Made by a program: the position numbers and the translations under genes. Below the pieces are notes generated by a model, which was not told where the DNA came from, ran no database searches, and was given only the letters and a program-made list of their open reading frames with translations. From Polyporus tsugae (lineage: Eukaryota > Basidiomycota > Agaricomycetes > Polyporales > Polyporaceae), in NCBI GenBank assembly GCA_024305745.1, contig JAHRBS010000004.1, positions 744,001-808,000 on the forward strand: a stretch of DNA of 64,000 bases, in the 5' to 3' direction. This document shows, piece after piece, positions 11,827 through 22,261 of the stretch; positions within the stretch are counted from its first letter, which is position 1; each line of letters opens with the position of its first letter.

Positions 11827-13122
11827 TCAGTCGATATGGGCGATCAGCGTGCTGCGCTCCATCTGTGGGAGCGTGCAGGGCGTGGTGTCCGTGTGATTTG
11901 TGTCGACAATCGGCGCGCTGCGATCCAATGGAGGACGCATGCAGGGCGTGATGTCTGCGGATGAAGGATTGCATGCTGTGGCACAGGGCGGCGGCGTGCA
12001 GGGAGGGGCTCGAGGGGACAGTGCCGACGGCGGCAGTTTGTCCGGATCGAGCGCGACCAGCCACTCAGGGAGCTGGCAGCCGATCGCGCGGTTGGGGGGT
12101 GGGCCTTCCGGGTGCACAACTGGGGCGCAACGCCGGCGGCGGTGTGTGCGAACTCGGCCTTTGCGCGTGCAAGGCGCGAGCGTGTGATAGTACTGCTGAA
12201 CCACGAAGTTGCCGTGGAACGGATCTGTGAAGGAGACGATTCTGTACGCATAGCGTCCAGAATCGAGGTCGTGCGGAACTGCGGCACAAAGCCAGTGTTC
12301 CGTGAGCCAGCGAGGCAGGCTGAGGTCGGCGCATGCGCTCGGCCATAGTCGCCAGCTGTTGGGGACGTTCCGGGGATCGTTGCCGTCATTGGCCGCTACC
12401 TCATCGAAGAGGTGTGCGTTCCGTTGGGCGATCAACAGGATACGTCTGTATGCGTGGCCAGTACTGAACTGCTCCCAAAAGGGGGTCCAGATGGCCCGGT
12501 TTGAATCAGCGGGGAGATAGACTTCATCCCACGGGTGTGTTTTGGACAGCGACCCGGCCACGATCAGGCTAGCGCCGACTGCGATTACATTGGGTATTTC
12601 GCACGGGTCGTGTGTGTGTCCATTCTCCTCAAGCTCGGAGATGTATCGGAGATAAGCGCTAGCGCCCTGGAAGTGTACCAGGACGTTCTCGCTCATTTCT
12701 GTGTGTGTGTTATAAATTGCCATGAGGACGGGGACCTCGGCAAAGAGTGAAGGGGGGAGATGGAACGCGCTCCTCGCAGGAACGAACGTGCCCTCCTCGC
12801 TTATGATCGCATCGATGAGTGCAATTAACGCTTGTGTGTTGTCGACCTCCTGGCACACACGTTCCCCAAGGGCGGGGATTTCGTGCCATTCGTTGACTGG
12901 GATGACAAGTGCGATTTTCGCGAACATCGTGATTTGTGCCTGAGAGCGGGGCCGATATGGCAGTCCGCCCTCTAGGGGGTAGTGCGTGAAGGTCGACATT
13001 GCCACATCGAGTGGCATGTCGGCCGGTATGTGTGTGGGGGGTAGGTACAAGGGGGGCGCGCTGCGCATGTGGTGCGCACCGCTTGACCCCCCGGTCCCCG
13101 CCCGGGTAGTACTTGGATGCAT
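11827..13122 (-). CDS. Intronless orphan protein (431 aa)
   Basis: A single uninterrupted frame runs from an ATG at 13122 (MHPSTTRAGTGG) to TGA at 11827. The frame stays open another 34 codons upstream but has only a GTG there, so I chose the ATG. The middle part has ordinary globular composition, for example PYRPRSQAQITMFAKIALV, HLPPSLFAEVPVLMAIYN and WPSACADLSLPRWLTEHWLC. The C-terminus is proline- and arginine-rich and holds two similar units ending DITPCMRPPLDRSAPIVDTN and DTTPCTLPQMERSTLIAHID, a tandem duplication of about 66 nt. No signal peptide, membrane span or known domain is recognised. A 1.3-kb frame on a GC-balanced background is unlikely by chance, so I take it as real. Function is unknown. 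Confidence 0.6.
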   Translation of the reverse strand: MHPSTTRAGTGGSSGAHHMRSAPPLYLPPTHIPADMPLDVAMSTFTHYPLEGGLPYRPRSQAQITMFAKIALVIPVNEWHEIPALGERVCQEVDNTQALIALIDAIISEEGTFVPARSAFHLPPSLFAEVPVLMAIYNTHTEMSENVLVHFQGASAYLRYISELEENGHTHDPCEIPNVIAVGASLIVAGSLSKTHPWDEVYLPADSNRAIWTPFWEQFSTGHAYRRILLIAQRNAHLFDEVAANDGNDPRNVPNSWRLWPSACADLSLPRWLTEHWLCAAVPHDLDSGRYAYRIVSFTDPFHGNFVVQQYYHTLAPCTRKGRVRTHRRRRCAPVVHPEGPPPNRAIGCQLPEWLVALDPDKLPPSALSPRAPPCTPPPCATACNPSSADITPCMRPPLDRSAPIVDTNHTDTTPCTLPQMERSTLIAHID

Positions 13123-13631
13123 TGTTGGTCCCCCTGGGACCAGGAATTGGAAGAGGGTGTAGGACCCCTGATGTACTGTACTTGCTACGTGGGTATGGGC
13201 AGCGTAAACGATGGAGGCGCCCACCAGATGGTGGTGGTACGAGGGAGAGAAGGGATGTCACGGGGGGGTCCGAACTTTCCATGCAGCTGTTTGGGGGTGT
13301 CACGTGTCCCCCCCCGTGAACATTTGGTCGAAATAGTACAGTATTTCTTCGTATGATCATGACACTGGCAGGCGCACTACATACAAGACAGTTCTTACTC
13401 TATTGTCACAGCCTGGACCAACAGCCATGATCCCATCGCTATCACTATCAGTATGACTCAAAGAACACTCGGAAGCGACAGCTGCCACCGTGCCGCATGC
13501 GTGGGGAGAGGTACAATGCGGTCGACCAGCACTGCGAGACTTCGCTCATCCTAGCCACCTCGTTGGTCTTGCACATCCTGACTCCAGACTGCTCTACATT
13601 ACAGTAACCACATAGCCAGCAACACAACGCC

Positions 13632-16600
13632 ATGGGTTTCGCATTAGTCTTTGCGAAATGGATCTCACATGGAGTAATCATCTTCGCAACGGGGCTACTC
13701 CCTCTGTTTATAACGTCGCGTGAGTGTCATCTTGTCTCTTCTTCATTTTTAATCTCACCAAGCATTGTAGAGTCCCTTTTATCTTCCTTGATGACATTTG
13801 GAACTGGACAGCTCCTCAGTTCCGGTCTAACCATGTTGTTCACTAGGTATGTTATTCTTACCCTCCCCTTGTATTGGGACGAGATCCTCATGTCCTGGTC
13901 CCCAATAAAGTGTCTTCTGGGCAGCAACATCCACTGTTTCAGGCTACGCAGGAGTAAGTGCACCGCCCTTCTCGCCGACAGTGGCCGCCCTTTTCCACAT
14001 CGCCGGCATCTTGTCCATGTTCACCGCGGAGCGTAAACTGTCCTCCCGTGCCCTCGAGGCTAACCCTCCTGCCAATTCCCAATTTGCTCCAACTATGGCG
14101 CCCCAGAAGGGCATGGAGCTTGGAAAGCTGGAGCAGACCGAGGACTTAGCTGCTCAGTCTTCGTCCCCATCTCGCACCACACGAGCTCTTGGACCCCACC
14201 AGCGCCGCATCTACCTCTTCACCTTTGTGCTCGCGATCAAGGAATTTGCGTCTGGGATCAGCATTGGCTATGCAGCAATGACACTGCCATTGAAGTATGA
14301 CAAGGGCAAACTACCCATGCCTTCCCTTGGTCCGGTGACGATGTACTTCCTTGACTTGGTTAAAAGAAGTAGGAAGATATATCTTTCTTACGCAGGGTTG
14401 GGAGACTAATCACGTGCATGAATTGGCAGTTCCAAACGCTCTCGCCCTCATGACAACGTTACTCTCAGCGTCTGTTCCGATCGCGGAATGCAAACGACAT
14501 ATCCTCGTTTTTGCTGCAGCACTTCCATCTGGCGCACTCCTCTCCTACAACGTGACGAAGCTCTGTCAATTGGGTACTGCCAGTACCCCATTTGAAGGTC
14601 CTCCCTTTCTCGCCATCATCATGATGCTTTCCTTTACCGTAAGTCCAATTGCATTCATCAGTAGATCCCCCTAATCTCTGTAGGCTCTGTAACCTCTGTA
14701 AAAATTCACAGAGGTCCACAGAGGTCACAGATATCTGCAGAGGTGGCAGAGGTCACAAAGATCTAAAGAAGCTACAGATAAATGGCAACTTAGATAAAGC
14801 TCCAAACATTTATCACTCAGCAAAATGGGCATTGTATTAATGTAGTAATTCAAAGGCATGGTAATCAGCAAAGTGATTTATGTAGTATTGTTTGAAAGCA
14901 TCAAGTGATTGAGAAAAATGAAAATCATGAGGTATACGATCACCACCATAAACAGGAATAAGATGACAAGAACGAACAACTGAATCCAAGGATACAAGGC
15001 TCGTAGCACGTCTATTATTAGTCATTTCTGGCTTCACAATCCACATGCCAGTCACTGGATCAGGATGGTCACCAACTGTCTCAAACCACTCTAGCAATGC
15101 ACACTCATAACGAACAATACCATGAACAAAGGAGAGAAAAGCACGGACTCGCCCAACTGCCATGTTCTCAAAACTATCACCTTCGCTCAACTAAACGAGC
15201 ACAGTATCAAACCACGGATACTGCTTGAACCATTGCGGAGCACAACGGATGATCTCCGAGTGCATTCCAAATGGACCGCAGAGCTCGCTTGGTGCACAGA
15301 AGGTAGCCGTTGCACTCTGGTGGACACCAACTCGAACACGTGGTGAGATCCATGGACAAAGTGCAAGCTCGACATCCACATCTGGCTCGTCAAAATCCGG
15401 GAAGAGCTGCTCACGGAGGAACCGTCGAATCATTGCGTGAATAGATGGGACAGCAATCGGAAGCTTGTCAGAGAGCTTCAATATCTGGGCAGTATATACT
15501 GTACAATATTAGACCCATGTGCAAGGCAGACATAGGAGAATAGTTGTCAGCTTACCCGGATGCTTGCCCAGATACACCTGTGACTGCGCCCGAGGCCCGT
15601 CCTCGTCCGCGATGTCGTACATTGCTGCTTGAGCAAGCTCAACAGCCTCTTCATGGTCGATTGCAGGGGCTAGTCCGACCTAGTATAATTAGTTAGTACA
15701 TTTACAGACAATGAAGAATGACAGTCAACGTATCAGTGCACACCTTTCGAAGAGAATGCGTGACAACATCATCATGCAGCATTCCATGATGGCCGAACTC
15801 CACACATGAAGCAGCAAGCTTACTTAGGCGGGTGTTCCGTCGGAGTATTTGAATGAGTGGGTGGTTGCGGTTCGAAGCGCGCCATGGACGCTTTACCGCA
15901 GAAATGTACCGTGACTCCGAGATGGACGTGCATACACCATTGAGTGACCCGAAGCGCTGGATCATCCGCACGTAGTGGACAAGAGCATGCTGCCTAGGTA
16001 GAGGAAAGCCATCTGGTCGGACACCCGTCTCGACAAAGATGATACGCAGGTCGTGATAGCGATCTAAGGCAGCATCCATCTTCACGAGAGAGCGTGCATC
16101 ATGTGATGGCAGGCGGGCAAGATAGGCGAACTGGAGGAAGGCCTCAATGCATTGAATCATGCGCTCGGGAATATATCCCTGCAGCGCGGGGAGAAACACC
16201 TAAGAAATGATAAGCCCAAGCAAGCCTGGGTACCGTCTCAATGATGTACAGACCTTCATGAGCGCTTTTGAGTCATTCCCGGTCCACTGCTTGAAGTTGC
16301 GGCCATGAGGGAAGCAACGCAGACCAGGGAATGCTGGTGAGGCTGCAATTCTACAGAGCGCAGACACTAATAAGCATCTGCGACCCGAACTTGAGTATGC
16401 ACTTACCGCCTATCAATGTTGTCAAGGATCCGCTTCGCCTCCTGCTTGCTCTCAGCAGTGATATAGATGTACTCCTCCACCCATGAGACGAGATGGTCCT
16501 TAAACGTGCCCTTCACAAGCTGGTGGAGCAGGTCGGGTGTGATGAGCTCGTGGATGTCTGCACGTGGAAAATGAAACATAAAAGGCTGATATTGTTCACA

Positions 16601-19600
16601 TTGAGTATACCAAATGTATGTTGAGAAACAATTCAGACAAACTGTGACGTCGTCAACAACACCGAAGACATCCCACAGTGTACCGGGATCAAATGTGTCC
16701 CAAAGCATACATGTATGCTCACGCGTGCGAGGTATACCCGCTGTCTCCAGCTCGTCTGGAGCTGCTTGACATCTGGAAGATATGTTAGCATGGATTTAGA
16801 TGCAATGACTGATGACTTACTTTGGACACCACCCCTGCACAATGCCCGAGAGATAGACTTGCTTGGGATAATCTGCGATAAAGGGACCTATACCGAAGAT
16901 CGCACGGTGATAGTGGCCGTCGGGGCAGCGCATGACGTTCGGAGTCGTCATTCCCGGACGAAGGGGCTCGAGGATGTGACGGAGAGACTCGTGGTACAGC
17001 TGTTTCTTGAAGAGCCGATACTCGTTGTCCGTATCGAGTTCACGTTCACCTGCAAGCAAGGATGGTGAGTGCCAGGCGCGGATACGCCATAGGTGACTGA
17101 AACCATTAGCATACCTTTTGGAATGGCCAGAAACGCGAGCGGAATGACGGCTTCACGGTGGGCGCGGCGCATTTCATTCGTAACGTTGCCAGACAGGAGG
17201 TAGAGCGGGTGGAATTCCTGGTTGCCGGTCCCCACAGAGACAGTCGTCTTGTCAGCCGCAAGGCATGCCGGCACAAACATAGATCCATGTGTGTTTGGAT
17301 CCTGGGCAATGGCGTCCTAGTTGATAGGTAAAGATCTAATATAAATGCATACAAGGATAATCACGTACCGCCTCCTTCCACGACCAATTGGCTGACATCA
17401 AATCCAAAAATGTTCGAACACCGTCGTCCGCTGCAAACTCCCGGAATGGGCGCGTGTGCCATGTGTGCTTGAAATCATTGCTCGAGGCCATGTTCTCCAG
17501 AATGCGAAGCGCATTGCACATGTATACGATGTAGCGGCGTCGCTTCCAGGCGGGCGAATCAGGAGTAAGAGGACCAGCCCACCTGACGGCAAAAGCTGTC
17601 CATTCGGATTCCCCCCGCTCGATTGCGTTGATTGTGTCGAGCATGTGGTCGTGTGACTTGAAGAGAGGCTCTGCATCTTCGTTGCCATCGAGGACTTGCT
17701 TCGCTCGGAGGATCTTGAGAAGCTGAGCGATATGACCCTCCGACGCGTGCATTTCGCCGTCCATTAGCAGCGCGAACTCAAATTGCGGCCTGTTGCTGAA
17801 CGGAGTGAAGTCTTCGTGTTCATCCTGCGGCGGCGGCGGAGCATTCGGATCGTCGAGGAAGGCGCCGTTGACATTGCATGGACGAGCTGTCAAGGATTGC
17901 AGAGTAAGGGGATGAGAATGGTGTTTCAAGGACTGAGGAAATTACAGCGGTGGGACGCGGGCTTACCATCGAGGTGGGGATGATAGACGATTGTAGGTGG
18001 TGGCAGTTTGGGCTTCGGATGACGGTGGTGCCGACCATAGTGGATGACGAGCCCGCGCTGGTTCGAAAATGTACGCTTGCAGACGCTGCAGGACTGAGCC
18101 ATTGAAGTCGAATTGGCACAAAGGTTGAGGATTGCGAAGACGCACAGGTGTCGAGGATGCCTGCACAGAGAGGCGTGGCTAGATGTCAATGAATGCCGGC
18201 AGATGAGGTAAGGGATACCGGGAAGAACGTCGAGTCCGAGACGGCTGAGCAACGGAGAGAGGAGAGGAGCAAGCTGTCCAAGGGTGTGCCACTGGCGTAT
18301 GTCGTGTGTTGGATTTCTGCGTGACAAAACGGGGGGGATATCAGGCAAGTGCGGGGGCCGGTGAAGTGCAGGAGAAAACTTGAGAGGTCGTGTTGGGTTA
18401 GAGTGTGCCTCTCGGAGGATACCGGTCACCGGTCACTAGCGTGCAGACAGTGGGGTGACCACTTGGTCACTCCGCTCCTCACGCTGTGATAACTCTCCCC
18501 AAAACCTTTCCCTTCTCCCCGCAAGACCCCCACACAGCACCGCGCCGTTCCTTCGACTTCCATCTACCAAATATCCCTCTCACTCTTTTTTTCCACTTCG
18601 ATTTCTCTTCCAATCAACATCTTACTTCCACTCCCTATCCTTCTTCACAACCAAACCAGGGGGCGGAGACGACCTGGAGCCGGCTGTCACGTTGAGAGCA
18701 ACCTAGTGCCGGTCCCCATGTCGGAGCAGGGTACGTCGCTATGTTGCTCCCAACCTCGAGCATGTCTCAGGTTTTCCCAGCAATAACTTTGCTCACTCAC
18801 CTTTTGCAGCAGAAACCGCGTCTCAGGGTCACGTTCTCCATCCCAAACGGACCCGCATTGTCCGCGAGCTCGGTATGCAGAAGAAGACCCAAGACGACAT
18901 TCAGGTTGAAGCCGAGAAGAAGCGCGAGGCCAAGAAAGGCAAAGAGCGCGCCAAAGATGAGCGTATCGCCCACGTCATCCACGGTTCACGCCGACTCGCA
19001 GCGCTCGAAGATGAGGCGATGGCTGCGGAGGACGAGGAGGATGGATTGTTGTACATGCCTGTGGCTAAACGGGATGGACGCAACACCAGGAACGACAGCG
19101 GGCGGAGATTGAGTGCCGAAGTTGAACGGCTTCCCACGTCTCGCGGTAAGAGGCTGTCGGTAAGTGGTTACCTTTCTCGTATATCGTGCATTTCAGCTTG
19201 GCTGACTTCCATCTTCTTCCATAGCCTCCTAGTCAGAATGATCGCGGCCTCGGTCTGCCATCGGATGACGAGTCCGCCGGTAAGGACCGTTACACTGCCA
19301 GCACATAGCATCACGCTGATCTTACGTTTGTTGTCAGCGAATCTTTCGGGCTCTCAGCTGAAGAGCCCAGCGGAAGCCTCGCTCGGCGAAGATGCGCTTG
19401 GAGCCCCCGCGGGCACATCTCGCAATGCATCGCAAAGGCTTTCTGCACTCTTGCCTGACAGCAGTTCGGAATCTGACGGCCTCAACGACTTCGACATGGC
19501 TCTCAATGCCGTCTGCGGCACTCGTTTGCGCGGCACTGCTAAGGTACATCACCTTTCCATCTCATACTAGCTGAGTTGCGCTGGTATTCACGATTGTACG

Positions 19601-22261
19601 ATATCCAGCCCACGCGCCCGGCTCAGCTCAGATCGTCGCCGGATGCTGACTCCGAAACGGATGAGCCGGTGTCCCACACTCAGCGCTCCCGTGGTCGACT
19701 CCGGAAGTACGTGGACCACGGATCTGACGACCTCAATAACGGCGGTCACGATGGTATGGACGTTGAGCAGTCGGACGGAGAAGGAGATCGAAGCTATCGG
19801 CCGCCAGCGAGGATGCCTATGGATGTTGACAGCGAGGAGGATCAGGTCAGTACTCACATATCCACCTTGAAACACTGACACGAGCTGACGCGGCGCGTGC
19901 AAGGTGCTCACCACTGCGGAACGCAAGGCGATCAAGCGCACCGTAGTGCGAGGACCCATCGACATGCATCGCAGCGTCAGTGTCGGTTCTACGTCAAGCG
20001 CCAAGCACGCTCGCCCAGAAAGCTACTCTTCTTCCCCAGCAATGTAAGTCAGTGCTGCAATATCATAAGCATGGTGTCGCTTACCTCGATACTTTAGTGG
20101 GGCCACCGGCCATAAGAAGGCGAAGGCAACTGGCAAGCGGGCGGACACCCTACGAGAAGGCGGCTTCTCTACACAATGGAGGAAGTCCCAGGCTCTCACA
20201 ACTAGCAATCAGAGCAAGTCATCGCCTCCACCCCCGGAACATCCTCACGCCAATCGCCCCAAGCCCAGAACATCCGGGTCAGCCAGTACGGTTGTCGTAC
20301 CACCCTCTCTGGTCCGCGCACCAATCGCCCCGCATATCCAGCTTCATACAACACCTCGACGGCGCGAGCATCAATTTGACCGTCGCATGGAGGAACCCAA
20401 CGGGTCGGAGGATGAGGGCGCGCCGGCCATCCAGGACGACGACCTCGACGTTACCCGTGACTATGCTGTCACAATGTCGAAGCGGGTAAAGAAGGTGTGT
20501 CGTCCCAGTTATATCCTGGGATTACCATTCAGCTGATGCTATAATCTTCCAGGCACAGCTCACAATTGAATCTGCTTCCGAGGACGAAGTAGAGGCCTCG
20601 CCTTCTAAGAAGAAGCTTCCCTGCAAGCCGCGTTCGCAGGTCCCTGAGGAACAGTCTCGATCTACAACGCATGTTCCCGAGTTTGCCAAGCCACACCTCT
20701 TCAAGCATCTCATTCCAACGGTGCTCGAGTACTACGGGGCAAAGGAGGATCCGTGGAATGCACAAGAACTCGGTCGTGACGAACTCCTCAACCTGATTCA
20801 AGAACTCCTCAACGTTGTTGCCCCCGGGATCAACTACACACTCTCAAAGAGCGATGCTCTGTACAAAGTTGTGCGTTGCATATATTTGCTAACTGTTATC
20901 TGCCGGTATTCTGCGCGCTCACCGTGGTCCGTGGCTGGGTGACAGATCCAACAGGAAGTATACGAGTGGCGAGGCGAATTTGCGGCTGCAGCCATCACAG
21001 CAATTGACGAGACAATTGCTCACAAGTTCGGCACGAAGCCTGTTCGCAAGGATGTCAAGGTTTTCGTTAGCGGTGCTATACGCGCAGGTGGCGAGTCGCA
21101 TTTCGCCATCCCAAACAAGATTGTACTTCTTTGCCATTCATTTGTGCCCCGTTGAGTTCTTCTGATGCATTCTCTCAGGCTGCAAAAGCGCAGGGCTCGT
21201 TGCAATCAAAGTATGTTCTTCGTGCCTTTGCAACGCACATTGCGGCCACCGAAGGATCTTTGTTCGACTATGGTCTTGCTGGGGGCGCCCTCGCGTTAGC
21301 AGCTGCGGCGGTAAGTCTGAGTGCTTTGATCTACACTTAATGAATCACTTATGCATGGCGCAAAGGTTCAACACATCTTTCCAATGTACAGCTCCGGCAA
21401 GTTTGAAGCCGGTCGTGGATTCACTGCTATTAACGTTTCAGGCATGACAACTTCGTGGTATGAGAAGTCCATTTTACCTCACTTCCTGAAGCATCCGGAC
21501 AAGTTCCGCTCAGTTGAGCGGAAGGCAAGGATGCACATCACTGCAGCCAAACGTGCAAAGGTGGCTGTTGCCAGCGCTGTCCAGGCCCCTGATGCACATG
21601 ATCGTAGCAGCCCACCGCTGCCAGATAGTGATGTTGAAATGTGTAAGTTGCTTGCTCTAGTGACTTGTGACATCACTGATACTTTCTGACAGTATAATTT
21701 CATCCTCATTGCCGTGGTTTCCTGTCTCCCCTTTCTTTAATCACTTACATATGTTTCTACATACTGGACTGGACTGCTTGGTTGCCATATACCATAACAT
21801 GCTGTAGTCAATGTTGCTCATTAAATTACCTCAATATACTAACCTAATATCAACTACCTGTGTGCTGCATGAACTATGGCCATATTTAGTTTCTCTTCAA
21901 CTTGAACTCTGAGCCTCTGCAGACCTCTGTGGACCTCTGTCGTGGAGGTCTGTAGGCTCTGGCCTCTGTGACCTCTATGACCTCTGCGGGAGAGGTTACA
22001 GAGCCCACAGAGGTTGGGGGGGTTTACTGATGTTTCTCCTACCATTCCCATTCCGGCTTATCTACATGTTGCTACTAGGGTGGCATGTTCGTCTACGCCG
22101 TGCTAGTGGTGAGAGGTTTGATTGCCAATTCGCGAGCAATGCCCAGGAGCGGCCTATTCAAGACACTCCTTCTTATGGCCGGGGGCGCTTTGCTACGATG
22201 GGTACCGCTTGCAATAATGATGGCTTGGGTGGTGTGGTCCATCCGAAGGACTGAGCCATGA
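13632..22261 (+). CDS. Divergent ZIP-family (SLC39A9/ZIP9-like) membrane protein, interrupted by a transposon in an intron
   Basis: Exon 1 starts MGFALVFAKWISHGVII at 13632 and splices at 13719|13771 into SLLSSLMTFGTGQLLSSG, which resembles the ZIP9 helix ending GxGLLxGTAL. Later come TVAALFHIAGILSMFTAERK (about 13980), VLAIKEFASGISIGYAAM (about 14235), CKRHILVFAAALPSG (about 14490) and PPFLAIIMMLSFT ending at donor 14639. The last exon, 22079-22261, continues in phase as GGMFVYAVLVVRGL and ends SIRRTEP, stop. The order RHxLVFA...GGMFVYAVLV matches the ZIP9 C-terminal helices as I know them. The metal-binding HxxxDG of helix 4 appears to be KEFASG here. Joins around 13850-13930 and 14350-14420 are unresolved, so partial decay is possible. 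Family call is an inference. Confidence 0.5.
14656..14697 (+). repeat. Left terminal inverted repeat of the Plavaka element
   Basis: It starts CATCAGTAGATCCCCC and ends CTCTGTAACCTCT. It pairs with 21991-22032 at 37 of 42 positions. Four of the five differences are C/T or G/A type, as expected from age. Confidence 0.88.
14698..14765 (+). repeat. Left subterminal AGAGGT motif array
   Basis: Within about 70 bases the hexamer agaggt occurs several times (cacagaggtcc, cacagaggtcac, gcagaggtgg, gcagaggtcac), facing ctctgt motifs inside the terminal repeat. Such repeated short motifs next to the ends commonly act as transposase binding sites. That role is inferred here. Confidence 0.65.
14837..18102 (-). 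CDS. Plavaka transposase with N-terminal zinc finger, interrupted by a TAG codon
   Basis: The start MAQSCSVCKRTFSNQRG at 18102 is a C2H2-like zinc finger (C-x2-C ... H-x3-HH) that would bind DNA. Downstream blocks are those of Plavaka transposases: RRYIVYMCNALRILENMAS, DKTTVSVGTGNQEFHPLYLL, AHREAVIPLAFLAIPKG, IADYPKQVYLSGIVQGWCPK, DLLHQLVKGTFKDHLVSWVE, FPHGRNFKQWTGNDSKALMK, and the C-terminal VGDHPDPVTGMWIVKPE and SVVRSCHLIPVYGGD. Several short introns separate them. At 15191-15193 an in-frame TAG falls between WFDTVLV and LSEGDSFENMAVGRV, with conserved sequence on both sides and no room for an intron. It removes about the last 118 residues, so this copy is probably inactive unless the stop is read through. 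Confidence 0.85.
15191..15193 (-). other. In-frame TAG in the transposase
   Basis: The minus-strand reading PWFDTVLV, TAG, LSEGDSFENM is in one frame across the stop. The only candidate splice pair around it would give an intron of about 36 nt, which is too short. A CAG-to-TAG or similar point change is the simplest origin. Confidence 0.75.
18103..18717. promoter_or_regulatory. Divergent promoter region inside the Plavaka element
   Basis: This is about 615 bases between the two transposon genes, which are transcribed away from each other. 18490-18650 is a C/T-rich tract on the plus strand (cttctcccc, ctcactctttttttcc), typical of fungal leader and promoter DNA before the DUF6532 gene. No other gene is seen. 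Confidence 0.5.
18718..21694 (+). CDS. DUF6532-domain protein carried by the Plavaka element
   Basis: The start MSEQ at 18718 is followed by a GTACGT donor, and the frame resumes AETASQGHVLHPKRTR. The N-terminal half is charged and low in structure (KKREAKKGKERAKDER, coiled-coil-like; then Ser/Arg/Pro-rich tracts). The C-terminal half carries the DUF6532 core: FAKPHLFKHLIPTVLEYYGA, WRGEFAAAAITAIDETIAHK, QSKYVLRAFATHIAATEGS, VQHIFPMYSSGKFEAGRGF and WYEKSILPHFLKHP. The tail ends near SDVEM, with the stop either directly after it (21689) or after one more intron (21694). It has at least seven introns. The domain occurs widely in basidiomycetes and its biochemical role is not known to me. Its position between the inverted repeats makes it transposon cargo or a second transposition protein. 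Confidence 0.75.
21905..21990 (-). repeat. Right subterminal AGAGGT motif array
   Basis: The motif cctctg or acctctg recurs about eight times in 85 bases (gcctctgcagacctctgtggacctctgt, then gcctctgtgacctctatgacctctg). It mirrors the left subterminal array in inverted orientation, which supports a functional pair of binding arrays. Confidence 0.65.
21991..22032 (-). repeat. Right terminal inverted repeat of the Plavaka element
   Basis: It ends ...ggggggtttactgatg at 22032. Its reverse complement starts CATCAGTAAACCCCCC and matches the left end over 42 bp with five mismatches and no gaps. Confidence 0.88.

Larger units (their letters stand above)
14656..22032. mobile_element. Plavaka-type (KDZ superfamily) DNA transposon, 7,377 bp
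   Basis: The ends are 42-bp terminal inverted repeats, 14656-14697 and 21991-22032, with 37 of 42 positions identical, both beginning CATCAGTA. Inside are a minus-strand transposase and a divergently transcribed plus-strand DUF6532 gene. Both ends carry further arrays of an AGAGGT/ACCTCT motif. The element lies in an intron of the host gene: the 17 nt before it (14639-14655, starting GTAAGT) and the 46 nt after it (22033-22078, ending CTACTAG) together form a normal 63-nt intron. I see no clear target-site duplication (flanks end att and begin ttt). The superfamily call rests on the transposase. Confidence 0.85.

Noticed and set aside
14640..14660. Target-site duplication for the Plavaka element
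   Set aside because: Flanks (gcatt | tttct) share at most two or three T/A bases, so none can be claimed.
14837..18102. Transposase first considered as a host zinc-finger regulator
   Set aside because: Blocks after the finger (GNDSKALMK, IVQGWCPK, PVTGMWIVKPE) are those of Plavaka transposases, and the gene lies inside matched inverted repeats.
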